Assembly (NCBI RefSeq): GCF_000949135.2
Contig: NZ_JTAN02000008.1
Coordinates: 62,001-126,000 of the forward strand
From: Burkholderia sp. USMB20
GTDB taxonomy: Bacteria; Pseudomonadota; Gammaproteobacteria; Burkholderiales; Burkholderiaceae
DNA length: 64,000 nt
Direction of reading: 5' to 3'
A program made the position numbers and the translations under genes. A model generated the notes under the pieces. It saw only the letters and a program-made list of their open reading frames with translations, was not told the origin of the DNA and did not search any database. This document shows positions 1 through 9,388 of this stretch, piece by piece (the first letter of the stretch is position 1; each line of letters opens with the position of its first letter).

Positions 1-1410
1 ACGCTCGCCGACGACGCGATCGTCACGCTGCACAGCGGGCTCGCCGAAGGCGAACGGGCGCGCAACTGGCTCGCCGCACATACGGGCCGCGCGCGGATCG
101 TGCTCGGCACGCGGCTCGCGGTGCTCGCGTCGCTGCCGACGCTCGCGCTGATCGTCGTCGACGAGGAGCACGAGCCCGCGTACAAGCAGCAGGAAGGGCT
201 GCGCTATTCGGCGCGCGATCTCGCGGTGTGGCGCGCGAAGCATCTCGGCATTCCGGTCGTGCTCGGTTCGGCGACGCCGTCGCTCGAGACGTGGTGGCAG
301 GCCGAGCAGGGGCGCTACACGCGGCTCACGCTGTCGCGCCGCGCGGTGGCCGACGCGACGCTGCCGACCGTGCGGCTGATCGATCTCGAAGAGGAGCGGC
401 GGCGCGGGCGCGCGTCGATGGGCGGGCTGTCGGGGCCGCTCGTCGCGGCGCTGAAGGCGCGGCTCGAGCGCGGCGAGCAGAGCCTCGTGTTCCTGAACCG
501 GCGCGGCTACGCACCGCAGCTTGCGTGCGACGCGTGCGGCTGGGTCGCCGGTTGCCCGCGCTGCAGCGCCTATGTCGTGCTGCACAAACCCGAGCACGCG
601 TTGCGCTGCCATCACTGCGGCTGGGAAGCGCGCATTCCGCGTTCGTGCCCGGAATGCGGGAACGTCGACATCGCGCCGCTCGGGCGCGGCACGCAGCGCA
701 TCGAGGAGGCGCTCGCCGAGGCCGTGCCGGGCGCACGGATCCTGCGGATCGACGCGGACAGCACGCGGCGCAAGGGCAGTGCGCAGGCGCTGTTCTCGGA
801 TGTGCACGCCGGTGAAGTCGACATCCTGGTCGGCACGCAGATGATTGCGAAGGGGCACGACTTCCAGCGCGTGTCGCTCGTCGGCGTGCTCAATGCCGAC
901 ACCGCGCTGTTCTCGCATGACTTCCGCGCGAGCGAGCGGCTGTTCGCGCAGCTGATGCAGGTGAGCGGCCGCGCGGGGCGCGCGGGGCTGCCGGGCGAGG
1001 TGCTGGTGCAGACGCGTTATCCGCGTCACGCGCTGTATCACGCGCTCGGCCGACAGGATTACGTCGGCTTCGCGAATTCGACGCTCGGCGAGCGCCGCGA
1101 CGCGCACCTGCCGCCGTTCGTCTACCAGGCGCTGCTGCGCGCCGAGGGGCGCACGCTCGACGCGGCGCTCGCGTTCCTGCTGCAGGCCGCGGCCGCGTTG
1201 CCGGGGCTGCCGGGTGCCGATCGCGTGACCGTGTACGACGCGGTGCCGATGACGATCGTGAAGGTCGCGAACGTCCACCGCGCGCAGCTGCTGCTCGAAA
1301 GCGCGTCGCGGGCCGCGCTGCAGCACGCGCTGCGCGCATGGCAGCCGGAACTGCGCGCGCTGAAGGGCGTGCTGCGGTGGAGCGTCGAGGTCGATCCGCT
1401 GGATATCTGA
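1..1410 (+). CDS. priA: Primosomal protein N' (PriA helicase), 3' part
   Basis: PriA is the 3'-to-5' superfamily 2 DNA helicase that reloads the replisome at stalled forks. The reading frame is open from base 1, so the start lies before the window and only about 469 C-terminal residues are present. Visible parts are the DEEH box of the helicase core (VVDEEHEPAYKQQEG), the GSATPSLE motif, the zinc-binding insertion with paired CxxC motifs (CDACGWVAGCPRC, then CHHCGW and CPEC), and helicase motifs V and VI (VGTQMIAKGHDF, QVSGRAGRAG). The end at LDI followed by TGA is a normal PriA C-terminus. A GTG at base 100 is internal and is not the start. Identity is very secure; the missing N-terminus is only a window effect. 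Confidence 0.96.
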   Translation, partial: TLADDAIVTLHSGLAEGERARNWLAAHTGRARIVLGTRLAVLASLPTLALIVVDEEHEPAYKQQEGLRYSARDLAVWRAKHLGIPVVLGSATPSLETWWQAEQGRYTRLTLSRRAVADATLPTVRLIDLEEERRRGRASMGGLSGPLVAALKARLERGEQSLVFLNRRGYAPQLACDACGWVAGCPRCSAYVVLHKPEHALRCHHCGWEARIPRSCPECGNVDIAPLGRGTQRIEEALAEAVPGARILRIDADSTRRKGSAQALFSDVHAGEVDILVGTQMIAKGHDFQRVSLVGVLNADTALFSHDFRASERLFAQLMQVSGRAGRAGLPGEVLVQTRYPRHALYHALGRQDYVGFANSTLGERRDAHLPPFVYQALLRAEGRTLDAALAFLLQAAAALPGLPGADRVTVYDAVPMTIVKVANVHRAQLLLESASRAALQHALRAWQPELRALKGVLRWSVEVDPLDI

Positions 1411-1461
1411 GCGGGGCGGCGGCGGTCGTCGTGCCGCGCGCCGCTTCCTCGGAACCGAGCT

Positions 1462-1509
1462 TGCCGACCTGCCGACCTGCCGAGCTGCTGAGCTGCTGAG
1501 CTGCCGGTA
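1462..1509 (+). repeat. Octanucleotide tandem repeat (TGCCGACC-like, about 5-6 copies)
   Basis: Six consecutive 8-bp units follow priA: TGCCGACC twice, TGCCGAGC, TGCTGAGC twice, and a degenerate TGCCGGTA. The array sits directly in front of the first possible start codon of the truncated LysR gene. It may be the scar of the event that removed that gene's 5' end, or plain slippage in GC-rich DNA. Confidence 0.75.
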
Positions 1510-1519
1510 CCTGTCGATC

Positions 1520-2260
1520 ATGAACATCGCCGAGGCGGCGGAGGCGGTGCGCCGCACCGACAGGCACGCGCTGATGATCTGCGTGTCGCATACGTTCTCG
1601 GCGCTCTGGCTGTCGTCGCGGCTGCCCGCGTTTCGCGAGCGGTTTCCGGATATCCGGCTGAACGTGATCGTCACCGAACACTTCATGGAACTCGACGGGC
1701 TCATCGAGCCCGATGTGATCATCACGAAGAACCCGCCGCGCGAGCCCGAGTTCGAAGCCGAGCCGCTGTTTCACGACATCGTGTATCCGGTTTGCAGCCC
1801 GTCCTTTCACGAACGCCATTTTCGCGGCCGGTCGCTGAAGCCGCTGGACCTGCTGTCGTGCCCGACCCTGAACCTGTCGATGCTCGGCCGCGCGCAGGTG
1901 TGCGAGCACGTCGACTGGCGCGTGTGGCGCAACTGGTTCCAGCAAGGCGACGGTACCGACACGCTGACCGAGAACAAGTATCTGGAAAGCAACGACTACC
2001 GGTTGCTCGTCGCCCAGGCCGAGGCCGGCGAGGGGACGCTGCTGGGCTGGCATCACCTCGTGCACCGGCAGATCGAGCAAGGCACCCTGGTGCGTCCGGT
2101 ACAGGACGTGCTGGTGTTCCGCGATCGCCATCACTATCTGATCACGCACCGGAATGCGCAGCCGCGCGAGGAATACCGGCTGTTCCGGAAGTGGCTGGGC
2201 GACGAGGTCGGCGTGATGATGCGCGGCTGGCTCGATGCCGGGGTCGAGATCGGTCAATAG
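1520..2260 (+). pseudogene. LysR-type regulator lacking its DNA-binding domain (substrate-binding domain only)
   Basis: This 246-residue frame corresponds to the effector-binding half of a GcvA-like LysR regulator. Residues from about 15 (HALMICVSHTFSALWLSSRL) align by eye with the start of the periplasmic-binding-protein-like domain of the next gene (LVLAATSAFSHFRLLPRL), and it carries the usual YPVCSPSF segment. No helix-turn-helix is present, and only 109 bp separate priA from this start, too little for the missing 60-90 residues. An 8-bp repeat array occupies that space. The most likely reading is a 5'-truncated, non-functional LysR gene. A free-standing effector domain cannot be excluded, because the remaining frame is uninterrupted. 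The start at 1520 is only the first ATG; no good ribosome binding site precedes it. Confidence 0.7.
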
Positions 2261-2290
2261 CATGCGGCCCCCGCACCACGCGTTCGTCAG

Positions 2291-3220
2291 ATGAAACCTG
2301 CGTCCGCAACCCCCAAAGGCTATCGCCGTCTGATCCCGTCCGTGACGGCGCTCGTCGAGTTCGAGGCGGTCGCCCGCCTCGGCAGCTTCACGCTGGCCGC
2401 GCACGAACTCGGCGTCACGCAGGCCGCGGTGAGCCGGCAGATCAAGTTCCTCGAGGACCTGCTCGGCACGCGCCTGTTCCATCGGCTGCATCGCTCGATC
2501 GAACTGACCGACGAGGGTGCGGCGCTGTACCGGGTGATGGCCGAGTCGATGCAGAAGATCGCCGGCGTGTTCGACCGTCTGACGAGCGGCCCGATCCGGC
2601 AGGAACTCGTCCTCGCGGCGACCTCCGCGTTCTCGCATTTCCGGCTGCTGCCGCGGCTTGCCGCGCTGAAGGCCGCGCAGCCCGAGTTGCAGTTGCGTCT
2701 CGCGACGCTGATGTTCACCGCCGATCTGCGCCACAACGAAATCGACATCGCGGTGCGCTACGGGAACGGTCGCTGGGCCGACGGCACCGCGATCCGCCTG
2801 TTCGACGAAGAAGTCTTTCCCGTCTGCTCGCCGGCCTGGCTGCGGCAGCACGGCGCGCCGGAATCGCTGGCGGAACTCGCCGCCGTCGCGCTGGTGGAGT
2901 CCGATTCGACGTCCGAGGGCTGGATGGGGTGGGAGGCGTGGTTCCATGCCGCCGGCTTCCGGCCCGACCGGTTGAATTACGCGTTGCGCTGCAGCTTATA
3001 TACCGATGCGATCGATGCCGCCCGCTATGGTCATGGTGTCGCGCTCGGCTGGGGGCGGCTCGTCCACGGCCTGCTCGACGCCGGGGAACTGGTGCGGTTG
3101 CCGGTGGCGTCCTTGCAGATGACGGACGCCTACTACATCGTGGTGCCGCACGGGAAGACGATCACGCCGGCGATCGACGGCCTCGTCGACTGGCTGCGCG
3201 CGGACGTCAGGCAGGACTGA
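2291..3220 (+). CDS. LysR family transcriptional regulator (GcvA-like)
   Basis: This 309-residue protein has the normal LysR length and layout. The winged helix-turn-helix lies at about residues 15-75 (FEAVARLGSFTLAAHELGV, then QAAVSRQIKFLEDLLGTRLF). The substrate-binding domain runs from about residue 100 to the end and contains IDIAVRYGNGRW and FPVCSPAWL, typical of the GcvA/AmpR branch. It starts 30 bp after the truncated LysR paralogue and reads toward the Rieske oxygenase gene 179 bp downstream, so it is the natural candidate regulator of that gene. The inducer is unknown. The tandem arrangement with a broken relative suggests an old duplication or replacement. Confidence 0.88.
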   Translation: MKPASATPKGYRRLIPSVTALVEFEAVARLGSFTLAAHELGVTQAAVSRQIKFLEDLLGTRLFHRLHRSIELTDEGAALYRVMAESMQKIAGVFDRLTSGPIRQELVLAATSAFSHFRLLPRLAALKAAQPELQLRLATLMFTADLRHNEIDIAVRYGNGRWADGTAIRLFDEEVFPVCSPAWLRQHGAPESLAELAAVALVESDSTSEGWMGWEAWFHAAGFRPDRLNYALRCSLYTDAIDAARYGHGVALGWGRLVHGLLDAGELVRLPVASLQMTDAYYIVVPHGKTITPAIDGLVDWLRADVRQD

Positions 3221-3399
3221 CGCAGGCACGCCGGCAGACTTTCGCGGCGATTTTCGCTCTGTCCGCTTCGCATGATCCCAGGTAATACCAGAACGAAAAT
3301 AAAGCGCGTTGACGCTCTTTTTCATCGATCCAATACTGAAATCGACGCGGAACATTCGAAGCCGCGCGATTTCACGAACCTTGGGATTGGAGAAAGACG

Positions 3400-4656
3400 A
3401 TGTCCGAAGTGCAAGTCAAGGCGCACGGCGACCTGATCCGCAGCCGCCAACCGGGCCACGGGATGCCCGGTGAACTGTTCGGCCGTCAGGACGTCTTCGA
3501 AACGGATGTCGAGATCTTCTTCCGGAAGCACTGGATCCTGGTCGGCGTGACGGCCGACGTTCCGGAGCCCGGCGACGTGTCGACCGTCGACATCGGCAAG
3601 TCGTCGATCTTCATCGTGCGCGACGACGACGAGAACGTCCGAACCTACCGGAACGTGTGCCGTCACCGTGGCGCGCGCCTGAAGGAGGCGGGGAAGTCGA
3701 CCGTCGGAATGCTCGTGTGTCCTTATCATCAATGGACGTACGACCTCGATGGCACGCTGCGCCACGCGACGCACATGGGCAAGGATTTCGACACGACCTG
3801 CCGCAGCCTGATTCCGGTGAAGACGCGCATCATCGGCACGCACATCTTCGTGTGCCTCGACGACGATGCACCCGAGGACATCGCGAAGCTCGAGGACACG
3901 ATGGCGCCGCGCTTCGCGCCGTACGACCTGCGGCATACAAAGATCGCGTTCGAGCAGGAGATCGTCGAGCACGGCAACTGGAAGCTGGTGATCGAGAACA
4001 ACCGCGAGTGCTATCACTGCGCGGGCACCCATCCCGAGCTGACCGCGTCGTTCCTGCCCGAGGATTTTGGCTTCTGCCCGGAAAACCTCACGGACGAACA
4101 GCTTCGGGCGTTCGAGGAATACCAGGCGCGCAACGCCAGCTGCCAGGCGAACTGGGCGCGCGAAGGCTTCCTCGGCTCGGCCGTCGAATGGCTCGATGAG
4201 GATGCCGTCACGCAGTTCAGGACGCAGCAGCTCGTGATCGCCGGCGCGGGCGAATCGCAGACGATCAGCACGAAGGTGGCGAGCACGAAGCTGTTCGGCG
4301 ACCTGCAACGGCGCGATCTCGGCGATACGCATCTGTGGACGCACAATTCGTGGACCCACGTGATGAGCGACCACGCGGTGATTTCGTACATCATCCCGCT
4401 CGCACCGGACAAGACGCTCGTGCGCACGAAATGGCTCGTCCATGCCGACGCGGTCGAGGGCGTCGATTACACGCTGTCGGATCTGACCGAGGTATGGGTC
4501 GCGACGAATACGCAAGACAAGCACCTCGTCGAGATCACGCACGCGGGCACCCAGGATCCTGCGTATGCGCCGGGCGTGTTCTCGCCGTTCACCGAGGCTT
4601 ACGTCGACCGGTTCTCGCGCTGGTACGGCGCGCGGTTAAGCGCGCACGGGATCTGA
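3400..4656 (+). CDS. Rieske non-heme iron oxygenase, quaternary-amine demethylase type
   Basis: This 418-residue protein is the catalytic alpha subunit of a ring-hydroxylating-type oxygenase. The Rieske [2Fe-2S] ligands are C87/H89 (NVCRHRGARL) and C107/H110 (CPYHQWTY). The mononuclear iron site includes H206 and H211 in NRECYHCAGTH. The overall sequence resembles the GbcA (glycine betaine) and Stc2 (stachydrine) demethylases more than the aromatic dioxygenases, so oxidative N-demethylation of a betaine-like substrate is my preferred role. This is an inference from family resemblance. No reductase (GbcB-like) and no beta subunit are adjacent, so electrons must come from elsewhere. The start is well placed behind GGAGAAAG. 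The LysR gene upstream probably controls it. Confidence 0.85.
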   Translation: MSEVQVKAHGDLIRSRQPGHGMPGELFGRQDVFETDVEIFFRKHWILVGVTADVPEPGDVSTVDIGKSSIFIVRDDDENVRTYRNVCRHRGARLKEAGKSTVGMLVCPYHQWTYDLDGTLRHATHMGKDFDTTCRSLIPVKTRIIGTHIFVCLDDDAPEDIAKLEDTMAPRFAPYDLRHTKIAFEQEIVEHGNWKLVIENNRECYHCAGTHPELTASFLPEDFGFCPENLTDEQLRAFEEYQARNASCQANWAREGFLGSAVEWLDEDAVTQFRTQQLVIAGAGESQTISTKVASTKLFGDLQRRDLGDTHLWTHNSWTHVMSDHAVISYIIPLAPDKTLVRTKWLVHADAVEGVDYTLSDLTEVWVATNTQDKHLVEITHAGTQDPAYAPGVFSPFTEAYVDRFSRWYGARLSAHGI

Positions 4657-5482
4657 TGGAGGCGAGACGCGCCGATAGCGCGATATCGGATCCGTTTGCC
4701 CTCGGCGTGCGATACGGGTCGATTAACGTCGACCCCTCCTGACCCATCGGTCCGCTCGGACGATCCGTCCCAGCTCGCGGGATTTCAGAATTGAAACTTC
4801 GATTCCATATCTGAGCCGGTACGAGGCCGGCCTGCGCGCCCGAGCCCCATCCATCAACGCCGCCCGTTCGATATTCGATGTGGCCTGCTTTTTGCCTTTA
4901 CGAGACGACATGCTCGATGTGCTCTCGTCCGACCGTTCTTTCCTGACGAAACGAACCGCACAGTTCGAGGCGACCCGCTTTTCAATCGTAAGGTGAATGC
5001 AATGACTGGCTACGGCAAACGAAACACGGTTTCCGGGAACGATGCGCGTCGCGTTGCGCGCGAACGCGCGGTGGAAGCAGATCGATCCGCGACGACGCGC
5101 GAATCGTCCGGTGAACGCCGCCGCGATACGAACTGGGCGTGGGCAAAGGGAACGGCAGGCTACGACTGGATGGATCACGCACCGCTGTTCGATCACCGCG
5201 ATTGATCCTGTCGCGAGCGCGGTTCGTGCCACGGGCTCGCCGTGGTTCGACCGACGACCGGACCGGTCGGCGATCCCCTCCCTTATTTCCGTTTGGTCGG
5301 CTGGATGCTATTCGTCGTCGCGATGTCGATAGCGATCATCCGGCGATCTGGCGAACATGTCGACTGGCGCAAGCCGCGACGATGCACCGCGAATGACCGA
5401 CGCGACGATCCGCACGCCGCCCAATGAAGCAGGCGGGCGGAGCACGGCGCGGCGGCGAACTCAATTCAACCATTCACTATCC
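4657..5482. other. Long intergenic region with no recognised gene
   Basis: These 826 bp lie between the Rieske oxygenase and pyruvate carboxylase. Several short frames are open on both strands, the longest on the minus strand at 4723-5232, but none has a recognisable motif, a plausible ribosome binding site or protein-like composition. The stretch is lower in GC than its surroundings near 4770-4990. It presumably holds the pyruvate carboxylase promoter. I see no terminator hairpin with a T run, no tRNA and no insertion-sequence ends. Confidence 0.6.
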
Positions 5483-8400
5483 ATGGCCGCCGTGACGCCT
5501 ACCCCCATCCAGTCCATCCTGATCGCGAACCGCTCGGAAATCTCGATCCGCGTGATGCGTGCCGCCGCCGAACTGAACATGCGTACGGTGGCGGTGTATT
5601 CGAAGGAAGACCGCCTCGCGCTGCATCGCTTCAAGGCGGACGAGAGCTACCTGATCGGCGAAGGCAAGAAGCCGCTCGCCGCGTATCTCGACATCGACGA
5701 CATCCTGCGCGTCGCGCGGCAGGCAAAGGTCGACGCGATCCATCCGGGCTACGGCTTCCTGTCCGAGAACCCTGATTTCGCGCAGGCCGTGATCGACGCC
5801 GGCATTCGCTGGATCGGCCCGTCGCCGGACGTGATGCGCACGCTCGGCAACAAGGTGGCCGCGCGCAATGCGGCGATCGCCGCCGGCGTGCCCGTGATGC
5901 CCGCGACCGCGCCGTTGCCGGACGATCTCGACGCATGCCGCGCGCTGGCCGCGCAAGTCGGCTATCCACTGATGCTGAAGGCGAGCTGGGGCGGCGGCGG
6001 ACGCGGGATGCGCGTGCTGGAAAACGATCAGGACCTCGAAACACTGTTGCCTGTCGCCCGCCGGGAGGCGCTGGCCGCGTTCGGCAACGACGAGGTATAC
6101 GTCGAGAAGCTCGTGCGCAACGCGCGGCACGTCGAGGTGCAGGTGCTCGGCGACCTGCACGGCACGGTCGTGCATCTGTACGAGCGCGACTGCACGGTGC
6201 AGCGGCGCAACCAGAAGGTCGTCGAACGCGCACCGGCGCCGTATCTCGATCACGACGGCCGGCAGGCGTTGTGCGAATCGGCGCTGCGCCTGATGCGCGC
6301 GGTTGGTTATACGCATGCAGGCACGGTCGAATTCCTGATGGACGCCGACACCGGCCAGTTCTATTTCATCGAGGTGAACCCGCGTATCCAGGTCGAGCAT
6401 ACGGTGACCGAGATGATCACCGGTATCGACATCGTGAAGGCGCAGATCCGCATCACCGAAGGCGGCCGGATCGGCCTCGCGGAGGACGCGACGGACGGCG
6501 AGGGTGCGCTCGTCGCGCGCGCGGCCGGCGTGCCGGAGCAGCAGGCGATTCCGCTGAATGGCAACGCGTTGCAATGCCGGATCACGACCGAGGACCCGGA
6601 GAACGACTTCCTGCCCGACTACGGGCGGCTCACGGCCTATCGCAGCGCGGCGGGCTTCGGCGTGCGCCTCGACGCCGGCACCGCCTACGGCGGCGCGGTG
6701 ATCACGCCGTACTACGACTCGCTGCTGGTCAAGGTGACGACCTGGGCGCCGACGGCCGCCGAATCGATTCACCGGATGGATCGCGCGCTGCGCGAGTTCC
6801 GGATTCGCGGCGTCACGTCGAACCTGCAGTTCCTCGAGAACGTGATCAATCACCCGGCCTTCATCGCGGGCGACGTGACGACGCGCTTCATCGACAGGAC
6901 GCCGGAGCTGCTCGCATTCGCGAAGCGCGGCGATCGCGCGACGAAGCTGCTGCGCTATCTCGGCGAGCTGAACGTGAACGGCAACGCCGAGATGAGCGGC
7001 CGCACGCTGCCGGCATTGCCGCTGCCGAAACCCGTGCTGCCGAAGGTCGATACGGCGGTGGCGATTCCGGCCGGCACGCGCGATCGACTGCGCGAGCTCG
7101 GCCCCGAGAAGTTCGCGCGCTGGATGCTCGACCAGAAGCAGGTGTTGCTGACCGACACGACGATGCGCGACGCGCACCAGTCGCTGTTCGCGACGCGCAT
7201 GCGCACGGCCGACATGCTGCCGATCGCGCCGTTCTACGCACGCGAGCTGTCGCAGCTGTTCTCGCTCGAATGCTGGGGCGGCGCGACCTTCGACGTCGCG
7301 CTGCGCTTCCTGAAGGAAGACCCGTGGGAGCGGCTCGCGCTGCTGCGCGAGCGCGTGCCGAACATCCTGTTCCAGATGCTGCTGCGCGGCTCGAACGCAG
7401 TCGGCTACACGAACTACGCGGACAACGTCGTGCGCTTCTTTGTGCAGCAGGCCGCACGCGCGGGCGTCGACGTGTTCCGCGTGTTCGATTCGCTGAACTG
7501 GGTGCGCAACATGCGCGTGGCGATCGATGCGGTCGGCGAGAGCGGGATGCTCTGCGAAGGCGCGATCTGCTACACCGGCGACCTGTTCGACACGTCGCGC
7601 TCGAAATACGACCTCAAGTATTACGTCGGCATCGCGCGCGAGCTGCAGCGGGCCGGCGTGCACGTGCTCGGCATCAAGGACATGGCCGGTATCTGCCGCC
7701 CGCAGGCGGTCGCGACGCTCGTGAAGGCGCTCAAGGAAGAAACCGGGCTGCCCGTGCATTTCCATACGCACGACACGAGCGGCATCGCCGCCGCGTCGGT
7801 GCTCGCGGCGGTCGGTGCGGGCTGCGACGCGGTGGACGGCGCGCTCGACGCGATGAGCGGGCTCACGTCGCAGCCGAACCTGTCGAGCATCGCGGCGGCG
7901 CTGGCCGGCAGCGAGCGCGATCCCGGGCTGGATCAGGACCGCCTGCACGAAGCGTCGATGTACTGGGAAGGCGTGCGCCGTTATTACGCGCCGTTCGAAT
8001 CGGAGATCCGCACGGGCACGGCCGACGTCTACCGTCACGAGATGCCCGGCGGCCAGTACACGAACCTGCGCGAGCAGGCACGCTCGCTCGGCATCGATCA
8101 TCGCTGGACCGAGGTGTCGCGCGCGTATGCGGACGTGAACCGCCTGTTCGGCGACATCGTGAAGGTCACGCCGACGTCGAAGGTGGTCGGCGACATGGCG
8201 CTGATGATGGTCGCGAACGACCTCGGCGTGGACGACGTGCGCAATCCGGACAAGGACATCGCGTTCCCCGAGTCGGTCGTGTCGCTGTTCAAGGGCGAGC
8301 TGGGTTTCCCGCCCGATGGGTTCCCGGCGGACCTGTCGCGCAAGGTGCTCAAGAGCGAACCGCCGGCGCCGTATCGTCCCGGCGACCAGCTTCCGCCGGT

Positions 8401-9004
8401 CGACCTCGACGCGGCACGCAAGCAGGCCGAGACCGCGTGCGAGCGCCCGCTCGACGACCGGCAGCTCGCGTCCTACCTGATGTATCCGAAGCAGACGGTC
8501 GACTATTACGCGCACGTGCGTGCCTACAGCGACACGTCGGTCGTGCCGACGCCGGCGTTCCTGTACGGGCTGCAGCCGCAGGAAGAAGTGGCGATCGACA
8601 TCGAGCCGGGCAAGACGCTGCTCGTGTCGCTGCAGGGTCAGCATGCCGACGCGCAGGACGGCATCGTGAAGGTGCTGTTCGAGCTGAACGGCCAGTCGCG
8701 TTCCGCGCTCGTCGAGCAGAAGAGCGTCGTGCAGGCGGGCAAGGAGCGTCATGGCCTGCAGCGTGCCGATCCGGCCAATCCGCTGCATGTCGCCGCGCCG
8801 ATGCCGGGCTCGGTGGTCACGGTCGCCGTGCAACCGGGGCAGCGTGTGTCGGCCGGCACGACGCTGATCGCGCTCGAGGCGATGAAGATGGAAACGCACA
8901 TCGCGGCGGAGCGCGACTGCGAGATCGCGGCCGTGCACGTGAAGCCGGGCGAGCGAGTCGCGGCGAAGGATCTGCTGATCGAGCTGAAAGACCCGGCGCA
9001 ATGA
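5483..9004 (+). CDS. pyc: Pyruvate carboxylase (single-chain, biotin-dependent)
   Basis: This anaplerotic enzyme carboxylates pyruvate to oxaloacetate with ATP and bicarbonate. The 1173 residues match the full-length alpha4 type. In order: biotin carboxylase domain (about 8-460; IQSILIANRSEISIRVMRAA, glycine-rich loop KASWGGGGRGMRV, FIEVNPRIQVEHTVTEM), carboxyltransferase domain (about 550-820; LLTDTTMRDAHQSLFATRMR, metal site HFHTHDTSG), PYC/OADA conserved domain, and a C-terminal biotinyl domain with biotin lysine K1135 in EAMKMET. The start is uncertain. The frame is open from 5357, but the family N-terminus begins near MAAVTPTPIQSILIANRSE, so ATG 5483 is chosen. No Shine-Dalgarno sequence precedes it or the alternative ATG at 5393. 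The gene stands alone and converges on the PhzF-like gene. Confidence 0.96.
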   Translation: MAAVTPTPIQSILIANRSEISIRVMRAAAELNMRTVAVYSKEDRLALHRFKADESYLIGEGKKPLAAYLDIDDILRVARQAKVDAIHPGYGFLSENPDFAQAVIDAGIRWIGPSPDVMRTLGNKVAARNAAIAAGVPVMPATAPLPDDLDACRALAAQVGYPLMLKASWGGGGRGMRVLENDQDLETLLPVARREALAAFGNDEVYVEKLVRNARHVEVQVLGDLHGTVVHLYERDCTVQRRNQKVVERAPAPYLDHDGRQALCESALRLMRAVGYTHAGTVEFLMDADTGQFYFIEVNPRIQVEHTVTEMITGIDIVKAQIRITEGGRIGLAEDATDGEGALVARAAGVPEQQAIPLNGNALQCRITTEDPENDFLPDYGRLTAYRSAAGFGVRLDAGTAYGGAVITPYYDSLLVKVTTWAPTAAESIHRMDRALREFRIRGVTSNLQFLENVINHPAFIAGDVTTRFIDRTPELLAFAKRGDRATKLLRYLGELNVNGNAEMSGRTLPALPLPKPVLPKVDTAVAIPAGTRDRLRELGPEKFARWMLDQKQVLLTDTTMRDAHQSLFATRMRTADMLPIAPFYARELSQLFSLECWGGATFDVALRFLKEDPWERLALLRERVPNILFQMLLRGSNAVGYTNYADNVVRFFVQQAARAGVDVFRVFDSLNWVRNMRVAIDAVGESGMLCEGAICYTGDLFDTSRSKYDLKYYVGIARELQRAGVHVLGIKDMAGICRPQAVATLVKALKEETGLPVHFHTHDTSGIAAASVLAAVGAGCDAVDGALDAMSGLTSQPNLSSIAAALAGSERDPGLDQDRLHEASMYWEGVRRYYAPFESEIRTGTADVYRHEMPGGQYTNLREQARSLGIDHRWTEVSRAYADVNRLFGDIVKVTPTSKVVGDMALMMVANDLGVDDVRNPDKDIAFPESVVSLFKGELGFPPDGFPADLSRKVLKSEPPAPYRPGDQLPPVDLDAARKQAETACERPLDDRQLASYLMYPKQTVDYYAHVRAYSDTSVVPTPAFLYGLQPQEEVAIDIEPGKTLLVSLQGQHADAQDGIVKVLFELNGQSRSALVEQKSVVQAGKERHGLQRADPANPLHVAAPMPGSVVTVAVQPGQRVSAGTTLIALEAMKMETHIAAERDCEIAAVHVKPGERVAAKDLLIELKDPAQ

Positions 9005-9388
9005 CGGTTGCCGCGCCCGGTCGAATTCGCGAAGCCGATCGGGTGCAGCCGCGAGGATCACGAACCGCGCGAGCGGTTCGGCCAGATGCGCGAGCATGTG
9101 ATGGAAGCGCTGCTGCTCATGCCCTACGCGCGCTCGACGAGCGGCTACACGGTTGCCGTGCCGAAGCACGCGTTGCAGGCGGCGCACGACGTGTGCGCGA
9201 TTTCGGCGGCCGGGTCGTTGATGTCGGCGATCGGCTCGGGCGGGCGATGCGTGCAGCATGGCAAGCGCGGCGACGCCTGGCGTGCGTCGATGCCCCGGCC
9301 GTCGATCGCTCCCGCGCCGGCCCGCAGCACGCACGACGCATGGATGGCGGCGTGTCGCGCGTGCGTCCGGCGTCGCAGGTCGTTGCGT
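9005..9388. other. Intergenic region between convergent genes, nothing recognised
   Basis: These 384 bp separate pyc from the convergent PhzF-like gene. Reading frames are open on both strands but translate to arginine/alanine-rich sequence typical of non-coding frames in GC-rich DNA. I could not identify a terminator hairpin with a T tract or any gene remnant here. Confidence 0.5.

Noticed and set aside
4723-5232. A 169-residue minus-strand frame in the gap before pyc
   Set aside because: No motif, no good start signal, and overlapping frames on both strands are equally open; not enough to call a gene.
5477-9334. A 1285-residue open frame on the minus strand opposite pyruvate carboxylase
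   Set aside because: It is antisense to a clear pyc gene, is dominated by Arg/His/Ala in the pattern of complementary GC-rich codons, and has no motif or ribosome binding site.
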